Source: Marisa cornuarietis (Eukaryota > Mollusca > Gastropoda > Architaenioglossa > Ampullariidae). Taken from it: a stretch of DNA of 64,000 nt. The position numbers were made by a program, and so were the translations under genes. Every line of letters starts with the position of its first letter. Within the stretch, counting starts at the first letter, position 1. Of the stretch, positions 49,621 through 58,998 are shown piece after piece. The notes below the pieces were generated by a model, which had not been told where the DNA came from, made no database searches, and saw only the letters and a program-made list of their open reading frames with translations. The stretch lies in NCBI GenBank assembly GCA_004794655.1, contig SMMW01000521.1, positions 1,022,001-1,086,000 on the forward strand, read 5' to 3'.

Positions 49621-52600
49621 TCAACGTGTGACATGTTATCTTCATTTGAAAGTTTTCTTGTGTGGCCAAAGACAAATTTTAGTTTTGGGCTTCTGCCCTA
49701 TGCAGTCTTGACTGATTGATTTATTGACTGACTTCAAATATTGCACTAAAGGGGTAGGGCTAATGCAAATACTGCACCAAATGTGTAGGTCGTACGCGGA
49801 TATTGTACTAACGGTTAAAGACCAGCCTGAATGGTTTGCGTTTTTTGCAGATATCAGTAGATATAGGCGATATAAACCTAACCTGTAAATTGCAGCCTCC
49901 AAAACCCATCCGTTAATTAATTATCCGCTAGGAAAGTACGCGATTTGCACCTGCGATCAACGAGCGCCGTTAACAGTGTACTACGTCACAGTAGTGCACC
50001 ATTCACAACATTGACAGCCGTCAACGCCAAACAGAGAGAGAGAGAGTGAGCGACAGTTGGGAGTATTCGGGCGTTATAGCCTGCTTTTCTCGTGCCAAAG
50101 TAGTAGTTTTTCAGAACCACGAGAAATACAGACTTTCAGCGTCCGAATAACCCGAGCTGTCACTCATTCTCTCTCTCTTTGTTTGGTGTTGACTGCTGCC
50201 AGTGTTGTGAATGGTGCACTAGTGTGACGCGCAGGTGTTGCACAGAAAGTGTAACATTAATGAAAGAACTGTACAAAATGTATAGCACTAATAAAGATAT
50301 TATGCAGAAAGAGTAGCAATCATGAAAGTATGGCACTAACGTGTTATACCACGGACTTGTATTACTGGACTGCTTGCAGACGATTTTTTTCAATAAAGTT
50401 ATAGAACGAGACTTTGGATGAAAAAGCTTCCGGTTTATTCACATTCGCTGTGAAGGCTCGCCGAGACTAACAGCGGAGAACTTCGCAAGAAGCTCAGCGT
50501 TGGTCTCGGCAGACAGACAGTAATCCACCTATACACGTCCGTGGTTATACGAATGGAAATGCTGCGCTAAACTAATGTAAGTGCTGTACTAACGATGTAA
50601 AGGTAAAGGTCGTTCCCTGCCCTTTTAGGTCGTTGGGGGTGAGGTGTATGAGACCTCACTTTTCTTGGGTCCCTCGCTGCCTTACCTTCCCCAAGACTCC
50701 ATGGAGTCAGGTACTCATTCCCACCAGCTGGGTCGACTGAGGGAAGTTTAATGGGCTACTCGGGTATCGTAGCAGCGCGCCTCGTATTTTGGACTAACGG
50801 TGCAGCCACGGACGTGTATAAGTGGATTGCTGTCTGTCTGCCGAGACCAACGCTGAGCCTCTTACGAAATTTTCCGCTGTTAGTCTCGGCGAACCTTAAC
50901 AATGAATGTGAATAAACCAGAAGCTATATCTTCCAAAGCCTCGTTCTATGACTTCACTGAAAAAAAAGGTCTGCAAGCAGTCCAGTAATATACGTCTGTG
51001 GTGCAGCACTAACGCAAAAGCAGAAGTGTAGCCCTATGCAAGTACTGTACTACATGTAGTACAAGTCGTACTCCTTTAATATTACTTTGACTCCATTTTC
51101 TTACTCCAATAATCAATAGTAAACGAGCCGGTGTCAGTGGCTCACCTGTCATAGAACAGATTAAAGACATCCCGCTGAGTCACCACACCTGTGCAGGCTG
51201 GAGGTGTGGCGCACTTCACCCCGTTGAACTGCAAGTCGGGCACCGTGAACTGCCAGATACCTGTGGGACACAAGGGAGGCAATACGCAGTAGCACGCAAA
51301 GGGAGGTAAGTGTGTGAGTAAGTGACACATTTACAAGGGTGACAGAATTAAAAAAAAAAGGCAATGCTTTTTTTAACATCTAGCTCCCGATCTGAATAAA
51401 AGAAACTGAAACACTACTATAAAACAAAAACATGAAAATAACAAGAGGGAAAATTAGAATATATACAAAGAGAGAAAGAGTGGGGGGAGGGAGAATAAAG
51501 TTATTCACTCATGTTCATATACCTGATTTACTCACTGATTTAGCGGGGGAAGGGGGGGAGAGGAGGGAGAAAGATTGGAGTGGTGGGGAAGATACAAGAT
51601 GGCACAGCTGCTGTACTTGTCTGGTCGAGCGATGCCCTCTAACGGGCACTGAGATATTCATTCATACAGTCTTTAGCCCAGTAATGTACAATGTAAATTC
51701 TAATTATATATAAGGGAATTTTGTTTACATATACCAAATATCTGTATATATACACATGTATCCACTGAGTAATTCATACAAATTCATACATTTACATCTA
51801 ATTCTCTCTCTCTTTCTCTGTCACCGGCTCATCCTCGTGAGCATGTCGTATTAAAGTTATAGTTACATCAGAATACGGAAACACCGTCGACGGCCAGTCC
51901 TATGAACAAACGCTACATCCAAATAACTTATCAATATATGTATGTCCCGAAGTGATATCCGAACCCATGACCTTACGATCTCATCTGTAACCCCCCTTTT
52001 CTCACATCTCTGTACAAACGTGGCGTCACATTTTGATCTCTTTCTGTGCACGCCGATCGTAACGGGGGCCTGGGAAGTGTGTGTGGGGGTGGGGGTGGGG
52101 GTGGTGAATAAGCGCTCAGATCTGGGGAAAAAGATATATCGCATTTAGCTTTATCCAATCGTGATTAAAAAGATTTTGCAATTCACTATAGTATTTTGAG
52201 AAGGGTTAATAAGCGCGAGATAAGGGTGTGGCGTGCACGCTAAAAAAACGCGCACACTCTCTCCAACAACCACACACACACACACACACACACAACTACA
52301 CGCATACACGCACGTGCGCGTGCATCACGTGACCAGACAGTAGTAGTAGCAGTAGCAGCTGTGCCTGAGCCTCTACCTGGATACTCCGAGACGGGAGGGA
52401 ACCCGCCGTTGCACAACGGGGCGTCGGCCGGAAAGTCGTAGGTGTAGGGCCATAGAAGGTTGCCCTCCTGGTCGTAGGTCGTTGTCGAGCAACTGGCGTC
52501 GTACTGGAGCTGGTTGACGGCAAGGGCACTGAACTCCGTGTCGCCGCCACTCTGGAGGCTGGGGGCACGGAAGCCAGTGATCTGCTCCGCCGGCACCCCG

Positions 52601-54878
52601 CTCGCTAGGACGGCGTCTCGAACCCCTGCACAAAGAGGCACGTCCCAGACGGACGTCAAGCTCGTGCTATTTTCAACATGATTGGGTACAAATTTAGGAC
52701 GTGGTCTTTATTCATGAATCAGTTTTGTGATACGTACGGTCTTCAGGAATGCCAATTGCGGATTAGCTTTGCTAGTCAAGTCCGTGACGTACGAACTAGT
52801 TGAGTGAGAAAAGGTGACGACGTATGATGTTGTTGTGTCGGACAAGTCGACGACGTATCACGTTGCTACGTCAAACAAGTCGACGCATGACGTTGTTATG
52901 TCAGACAAACCGACGACGTATCACATTGTTGTGTCAAACAAGACGACGACGTATCACGTTGTTATGTCAGACAAACCGACGACGCATGACGTTGTTATGT
53001 CAGACAAACCGACGACGTATCACATTGTTGTGTCAAACATGCCGACTAGGTATCACGTTGTTTTGTCAGACAAGTCGACGTCGTATCACGTTGTTGTGTC
53101 GGACAAGGCGACGACACACCACAGTGCTATGTCGGGCAAGTCGGAGACGTGGTGGGTTGTCATGTCGGACAAGTCGACGACGCGTCGGGTTTTCATTTTA
53201 AACATGTCGGCATTGGGTTAGTTGTGTCGGATAGTGAATCATCCGTTACATCCGGTGTGAGTTATCGATTAATTCTGTCATTCAAGTAGACGGGACGTAT
53301 GAACTAGCTGAGCACGACAAGTCAACGGCATATCAATTACTTGTGTCAGGCAAGTCTACCACGCATCAAGTTTGTGTCAAATAAGGCAACTGCGTACTAT
53401 TATGTCAGACATATCTACAATGTCTCTTTCCCCGGATTTATGAATTAATTGACACGACCATTCAAAAGGTAACGCACAGTGTAGAGAAACAATTTCCCAG
53501 AGTATAACACTGTTGTAGTTTTTTTTTTTTATAGTGGTGGCAGTCATCCGGAGATCGTACATTTACGAAACGTTGATAATTTACACACTTTCGCAAGGAG
53601 CAAAACAAAAAATATATTCACCAACCACTGGACGGACAAGTTGGAGGAGAAGGTTTAGAACAAATACGATTATTAAGAAATTTGATTCATAAACCATGAC
53701 AGAGTTGCAGCACCGCTTGTTGTAAAACATGCAGGTACCTGCAGTTTTTTTTTCTTTGAAGTAGAAGCCTGTGGGTTTTTTATGGAGATGGGGGAGGATT
53801 ACATTTGGTACTGTTAGGGTTGCGTTACAAGAATGGTCATACCAGAGATGCTAAAAATGGTCATACCGGTGAGGCTAGTCACCCAGTCCTCTTCACTCTG
53901 TGGTACGGTGCCGTCTGCGGTGGTGATCCCGATCTCGAAGCCAAGGTCGGACAGTTCCTTTACGACAGTGAAGTCAGTGTTGGTGGACTGGACGTAGAAC
54001 GTGCCGACGGCTGGGCAGTTGTTAGGGTTTGTGAAACCTGTCAGGACCAAACATAAAATCATAGAAGTAGAAGGAAAAATGTGAAGTAGGCGTACTAGAA
54101 GAAGTAGATGTAGAAAAAGCAGTTAAACCCCCCTAAAATATAAGTATATATATAAAGTAGTAAAGAAAGAGGAAGAAGGAAAAGAAGAAAAAGTTTGAAT
54201 ATTAAAAAATAGCAGAATGTGAACTAGAAAAAGTAGATTTAGATGAAGTACTAGAAGAACTAGATGAATGAGAGAGAGAGAGAGATATTTTTTTTTAATT
54301 GGTGTTTTACGCCGAGCCAGCAACTAAGGCTATATCACGACAAGGCAGCCAGCCCTGTAAACAGATGCCACACGCAGAGAAAGAACAGCGTGCCCGAGAC
54401 GAGAACTGAATCCAGGACAGCCAACCTTCGATCACTATATTGGTGACAGGCGCTAACCGTTGCGCCACCGGAGCGCCTATGAGATAGAGAGAGAGAAGTA
54501 GAAAACAGAAGTTGAAGAAAAGGCAGCAGTAATTTGTTGTGATTTTTGTAGATGTCGTTTTCATCACTTATCTCCTATTTTCATCTCCTACTTTATGGGA
54601 GACTTTAGAAAACGAGTTGGTCATACTCTTTTTCACCTGTCGGTACCTTCAAACAGCCTCAGGTAGGTGGCTTCGTTGACAGTGCTGACGGCGTACTGAA
54701 AGGTGATGAGCACCACCTGAGGGACATCTTGGGGATCGAGCCCGCCGGGCACGTCGAAGTCATTCCAGCACCTGCAATCCGGGGCGTTGCAGTTGTCCCC
54801 TGGAGTGCATTGGCCTTGGACCGATGTCACACCGGCCAGTGCAGTCAAGTAGATGATGGCGAACGCGGCAGGATGCAT
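48649..54878 (-). CDS. secreted chitin-deacetylase-like protein, copy 2 (upstream copy), catalytic motifs lost
   Basis: Six exons join into an intact 335-residue protein: 54647-54878, 53867-54037, 52377-52625, 51146-51260, 49217-49343 and 48649-48762 (stop TAG at 48649-48651). It is a paralogue of the 41.1-46.3 kb gene. Exons 2, 4 and 5 have identical lengths (171, 115, 127 nt) and all splice phases agree. It has a signal peptide (about residues 1-20), C24/C30/C35/C37, PGGL, NPNNCP, RAP, YDAS, LWPYTYDFP, YPGIWQ and a DTWILTTSQSLEWIKNP C-terminal segment. Motif 1 is TFQY (59-62), and motif 2 is FEIGITTADG (111-120) with no histidine at all. The donor of exon 1 is taken at GAAG/GTACCG because it restores E-G-F-T-N-P; the nearby CAG/GTGAAA would break the frame. 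A sequon (NTT) lies near the C-terminus. Inferred to be a catalytically dead secreted carbohydrate-binding or matrix protein. Confidence 0.92.
49994..50219. mobile_element. 226-bp palindromic TIR element (foldback/MITE), TA-flanked
   Basis: Two arms of about 75-80 bp are inverted copies: the left starts GTGCACCATTCACAACATTG and the right ends CAGTGTTGTGAATGGTGCAC. Both pass through GA/CT-rich runs and converge on a short unique centre. TA flanks each end (49992-49993 and 50220-50221), compatible with a Tc1/mariner-type target. No coding capacity. Confidence 0.65.
50349..50544 (-). mobile_element. 196-bp TIR element, copy A
   Basis: The termini are inverted repeats (CCACGGACTTGTATTACTGG at one end; the other end reads CCACGGACGTGTATAGGTGG on the minus strand). 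The 5-bp sequence TTATA flanks it on both sides. Internally GCCGAGAC and GTCTCGGC form a second inverted pair. It has no coding capacity. It is closely similar to, and inverted relative to, the element at 50806-51001, and lies in intron 4 of deacetylase-like copy 2. Confidence 0.8.
50601..50800 (+). repeat. dispersed repeat family, fullest copy
   Basis: It begins GTAAAGGTCGTTCCCTGCCC, then AGGTCGTTGGGGGTGAGGTG and a GGGTCCCTCGCTGCCTTACC segment, ending near CAGCTGGGTCGACTGA. Related partial copies lie at 10184-10231 (+), 43250-43400 (+), 47240-47425 (-), 60176-60295 (+) and probably 40360-40490 (-). No terminal structure was recognised. It is probably a SINE or other short interspersed element. 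Confidence 0.6.
50806..51001 (+). mobile_element. 196-bp TIR element, copy B
   Basis: It has the same length as copy A and is its near-identical reverse complement (roughly 85-90% by eye). It starts CCACGGACGTGTATAAGTGG and ends TACGTCTGTGG. The 5-bp sequence TGCAG flanks both sides, different from copy A's TTATA. The two copies are therefore independent insertions, not one long inverted repeat. The superfamily is not assigned; a 5-bp duplication is not typical of mariner, hAT or piggyBac. Confidence 0.8.
52816..53215. repeat. 33-bp minisatellite in intron 2 of deacetylase-like copy 2
   Basis: About twelve units of a 33-bp motif (consensus near GACGACGTATCACGTTGTTG plus TGTCAGACAAGTC) run in tandem, with one 30-bp unit and increasing divergence to the right. 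Further decayed units extend towards 53400. Because the unit is a multiple of three, frames on the plus strand stay open for about 130 codons; I do not regard this as a gene. Confidence 0.9.
54297..54478 (-). mobile_element. tRNA-derived SINE, copy 2, in intron 1 of deacetylase-like copy 2
   Basis: The orientation and organisation match the 20.8-kb copy: A-box TGGCGCAACGG, a B-box-like GGATTCAGTTC, and a tail reading GCTGGCTCGGCGTAAAACAC, then an A-rich end. GA-rich direct repeats flank it. It carries an extra internal stretch compared with copy 1, so copy 1 is probably deleted. It lies sense to the host gene. Confidence 0.82.
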
Positions 54879-55032
54879 GATATGGGACTGTCAGGCCACA
54901 CACCACACTGAAAATAATTATTTAATATTAGCCACCAACCATGCCCGTGTTAAAAGATATTTAAAGCGTTTGTTACACATCACAATTTAAAGACTAGTCA
55001 GAGTAGATGGATGGATTCCCTTTCACCGTGAA

Positions 55033-55042
55033 CTATATATAG
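55033..55042 (-). promoter_or_regulatory. TATA-like box upstream of deacetylase-like copy 2
   Basis: TATATATAG on the minus strand lies about 155 nt upstream of the copy 2 start codon. An acceptor-like TTATTTTCAG at about 54908-54917 between it and the ATG leaves open whether the leader is spliced. Confidence 0.35.
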
Positions 55043-55220
55043 CATGACTTATTATTACATATACTTTTATTTAACTTGCTTTCCGTGTGTTTGGTGGAAT
55101 ATTTATAATCGACATCGTCTAAAATTTTCACCAGTTAGTCCTGTGACAATGCAGTATGATATCATTTCCAGCACACAAGTGTTAAAATAATTTTAAAAAA
55201 TTTTAAATTTAACTATTATG

Positions 55221-55282
55221 TATAAAAGTGTGAGGGACGCTCTTGAAACTTGGAACACTCCGGGGCCACTCACACTTTTATA
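55221..55282. repeat. hairpin with perfect 14-bp arms
   Basis: TATAAAAGTGTGAG at 55221-55234 and its exact reverse complement at 55269-55282 bound a 34-bp loop. A related TATAAGTGTGAG occurs near 55430. Possibly a MITE remnant upstream of deacetylase-like copy 2. Confidence 0.55.
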
Positions 55283-55614
55283 TTTTAAGTTATATGTATG
55301 AAAAAAATCCCGAGGCCTAAGGGAAACATTATTTCACTCTTTAGTACATTTCAAATAAAATTGTGTTTAGTTGAAAATTTTACTTATTTTTGTTGAAAAA
55401 GTCATCACATCATTAGACCCTATTTTGGTATAAGTGTGAGCCAACATTTGTGACTAATATATGTCGTCCAGTGTGATTACGGTTGTTCTTTTAGACAAAT
55501 CCCTACTGCCTAAACTCATTAGGAATCAAGGTACGAAGTACAGGATGACAAATTCACATCAAGTAGTTATTGTCAGCCCTCAAAATGGTTGTGAAGCGAG
55601 TCGTTGCTCTTGGA

Positions 55615-55691
55615 CAACATGGGGGATTAGTTTGTTAGTATTTTACGCCGTGCCAGCAACTAAAGCTATATTACAGCAACAACATGGGGGA
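55615..55691 (-). mobile_element. 5'-truncated SINE with perfect target-site duplication
   Basis: A 53-bp insert (55627-55679) matches the SINE tail (GCTGGCACGGCGTAAAATAC on the minus strand). It is flanked by identical 12-bp direct repeats CAACATGGGGGA at 55615-55626 and 55680-55691. The head is missing, as expected of an aborted target-primed reverse transcription event. Confidence 0.8.
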
Positions 55692-58279
55692 AATTAAAGG
55701 CAAACATCTTGCCTCCGTGGTTGTAAAGTGGCTTTTAGATCCTGTGGATGTTGAGTTACCCAACGGGACCGTAGTTATGAAACATAATAGCAAAGATGCT
55801 TCACCACCCCGAGGTACCAGCGAGACCACTCCGCTCTTTGTCTGATGACCGTTCGCTGATCTCTATCCCCGTTACCAGAACAACCGTATTTTTAGTTACT
55901 GTGCTGCTAACCACTAGAAATGTCTCCCCCTCCATATCCGCCATTTACCAACCAATCTGTTAAACATGCACTAAAACCACATCTGTTACATGAGCCTTAA
56001 TTAGTCGCTACACCAATGAGCATAATTGTCAATAGTTGTGATCATAGTCAATTGACAAGTCCGCCTGTTCGTCTTCCACTGCAGAGATATATGACACTCT
56101 CATCCTAATTGTTCCCTGATTCCCCCTTTGTATCTTCTACGTTTGTCTGCACGGTCGTTTCTCCTTCAGTCCTTCGCATGCTGTCCATGTCTCGTTCTTG
56201 TCTCACGCGCTGAGAGCATGCTCCTTTGTGAGCGTGAATATGCATGATATAAATCACACGTTTATTATTATTATTATTATTTCCCACCTCTGGACTTACG
56301 TCGTCTATAAACGAGCTTAGGTGAGCGTGGTGAAGTAGACTGTGGGGGCCGGGAGTTATACCTTTTTTCGAAGGTCATAACGCAAGTTCTTAAAGACTTT
56401 TTCACACTTCGATTTTCCTATTTTCTTTTAACTATTTATTGTCTTCTTCTGAGCCCCAACCTCCGCATTTTAATTTTTTTTCCTAATTCAGTCAAGGGGG
56501 TTAATTAAAAAGGACGTTCTTCATTTAATGCCTTTTAAATAAGGCAGATCTTTAATAACATAATTTATTTGAACTTCACCAAAATTCAAAAATTAATTCT
56601 ACGTTTTTTCAGCTATGAACACGCGTTCTCGAAACTTTCCTCACAATAACAACAGATAACTTAACTCGACTAGTGTACTAACTGCTGGTCGTGTAGCTTC
56701 GGCGATCAAAAATTACGTTTCAAAGTACATTAAACAATTAATTAAACTTGCTAATCAACCATCTGAGAAAAATGAAGGATGTTGCCCTGACTGCGCACAG
56801 ATTAGCTCGTAGGTCAAAGAGGGGGGGGGTAAAAAAAGATAACACATCAAAACACATTTGCTAACAGATGAACGCTATTGTGAAGACACCAGAACAAAAC
56901 TTTGAATGAGTTACGACTTAAAAGATCGATCGAGTTATCGACCTGTTAGTCTGCGATGTGAATATTGCTTGTTCAAACTGTTTAATAGTGAAACGACATG
57001 GCTTTCGTTGTATGTTTTTCGAGGGTGAAAAGACTTTACCTGTTAGAGAGATGGTCGTGGTGGGAGTTGTCCCATTGGTTGCAAGCGTCGTGTGTTTTTG
57101 TCACCGGGCCGTTGGGTGCGCGCTGCATCAGTCCGAGATTTTATCTTTTTTGCCGCGGGCCCTCAATGACTATCGCGTGCTCGACATCGCAATTCTCATT
57201 TTTATCAGCTGGGTTACAGATAAATTAATAGAGGTATAGCTGTATGGCTGGCCATGGTGTTCGTGCTACGTCACAGATGAAAACTGCTGCAACACACACA
57301 CACACACACAGAGACAGAACTATATACTCACACTAAAACTATATCTTGAAATGTCGCAGTAAGACATCATATTGTGAGCATATACGGCATTTAGTTCGTG
57401 CTATTCAGAAGCTTTGTGGGTCAGTCTGAGAGGTCACAATGTTATGAGTCATCATGAATGTCTTACAAATATTTCTAGTGCTCCCGTTAATGAAATAATG
57501 GAGCGCTGTAGCTACAGTGTTAATTATATACACTATGTATGCGGTTCAGAAACAGACTGTCAGTATGAAGACAAAATTTATAACCTCTCCACCTGCAACT
57601 GCACTACTTCAAGGCACCATGCATTTTCTCACAATGACTGCGCAGAGCTTATAAAGAGACAAAGATGCCTTATTATTCTCCAATCTTGATGAATACTGCC
57701 TCCCTTCCGCTCTGAAGTTACAGGCTGACAATCATCACCATGCACAGTAACAGTCACCAACAGAATTGTACATGGTTACATTTACATTCAGAAGACTTCT
57801 GCCACTGAGACAGCTGGAACCCTATCTTAAATAGGTGTAGACAAACGTGATATCATGAGTGTGACCTTTAGTGCATGATGATATAAGAGATGTAGCTCGA
57901 GAACAGAGAGGAGTTATTCCCTCACACTTAGAGAAAAAATTCCATAAGGTATTTTGAATTATATTCAATTCATTTTTAACAAAAAATTGCACTGCACTAT
58001 AGACCTTTAATGATTAGCGAGGTGTTCGTCAAGGCTGCAGGCATGGTTATGGTCTCTTGCTATACTGCAGGATATTTGGGTTTTTAATTTCTGTCTAGTT
58101 TTTGAGGGTACAAGGGAGTCAGTCGATGACATTAAATTTCTTAAAGCTACATGATCAATCCACATGTATGTTGGCATTCTGCGCAACAGTTAAGCTATCA
58201 TAAAGCTGTTTAGTCATACATTCCTTAATCATGTCACACAAATTATTGCATAGTGCATTTATTATCATTACGCCCAAAT

Positions 58280-58390
58280 GAATGGATACATCAACATATG
58301 CATTTCACACAAAACAACCAAAATGAATTTACCTCCAAATTACTAGGAACATATCAACAGATGCATTTCACACAAAACCAATCAAAATAA
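58280..58390. repeat. 63-bp tandem duplication
   Basis: TCAACATATGCATTTCACAC and TCAACAGATGCATTTCACAC, each followed by an AAAAC-rich stretch, lie 63 bp apart. Confidence 0.7.
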
Positions 58391-58785
58391 AAACTCCACT
58401 CAAAAGACTTTTCTTGCAAGTTTCCATACACACCAAAAACATAAAATGCATGCCCTTTTACTGATTGCCGTTTTTCAATATTATTCTGTATGATGTACAC
58501 CAGTTTTTTTCCCCACAACAATGGACATCACTTATGATTTGTCTGGAAACTGCTAATTCCAACTGGTGTGTTTGCCCTCAACGAGTCTTATCAACCATCA
58601 TTAACTTAAAAAATGCATTGATGTGAATATTTTGCATTATATATTGAACTACATTACACAAAGTTTCCTATTTCTTTGATTTTGCTTGGATAGAGGAATG
58701 GAGTTTTTTTCTTCCCATTCATCTCTTCCCCTTGATAGGCCTGAAGAATGCCTGAAGTTTTAGGTAATATATAGCTGCTGTAAGA

Positions 58786-58998
58786 TTAACTGACGTCAAG
58801 GAATTTTCTCTGCAGAAGAATTCTAGTTTTAATAATGTGATGAATATTTACATTTATGTAAGTTTGATGTAGATAACCAACTGTTAAATACCCAAAAGAA
58901 ACTGTTCCAGATTCTTCCCATTCTGGAACAGTATAAAAAGTATTTGAAGGTGGAAGCACTCTCTCTAAATATTTTTGCCAAGCCATGAAGTGCTGATA
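58786..58998 (-). CDS. weak candidate coding exon in AT-rich DNA
   Basis: On the minus strand an acceptor (GTCGACACTTGCAG) leads directly, in phase 0, into an open frame beginning YQHFMAWQKYLERVLPPSNT and continuing with a VPEWEESG motif. It stays open to a stop at 58786. The early part, rich in aromatic and charged residues, looks coding; the later part is low-complexity AT-derived. A donor may lie near 58880-58890. The family is not recognised. Confidence 0.28.
   Translation of the reverse strand, partial: YQHFMAWQKYLERVLPPSNTFYTVPEWEESGTVSFGYLTVGYLHQTYINVNIHHIIKTRILLQRKFLDVS

Larger units (their letters stand above)
49500..51070. repeat. degenerate GCACTAA/GTACTAA-rich repeat tract
   Basis: Many copies of short variants such as TGTACTAA, GCACTAA and TGCACTA, spaced a few tens of bases apart, occur at 49500-49820, 50210-50340, 50560-50600 and 51000-51060. 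The tract is split by the TIR elements and a dispersed repeat. No strict period was found by eye. Confidence 0.45.
55043..58785. other. upstream of deacetylase-like copy 2, no gene recognised
   Basis: It contains the 14-bp hairpin, the truncated SINE, an ATT run at about 56263-56280, a CA run at about 57293 and two similar 63-bp units. A 54-codon plus-strand frame starting at 55685 abuts the SINE insertion and has no other support. Confidence 0.45.

Noticed and set aside
52814..53221. 135-codon open frame on the plus strand
   Set aside because: It is wholly made of the 33-bp minisatellite, whose length keeps frames open. It has no start context or splice support.
54123..54323. Open frame beginning MLARRKTPI on the minus strand (also at 20504-20824)
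   Set aside because: Both begin with the same residues because both start in the SINE tail.
55685..55845. 54-codon plus-strand frame starting MGEIKGKHLAS
   Set aside because: Its start lies in the SINE target duplication, and there is no splice, promoter or family support.
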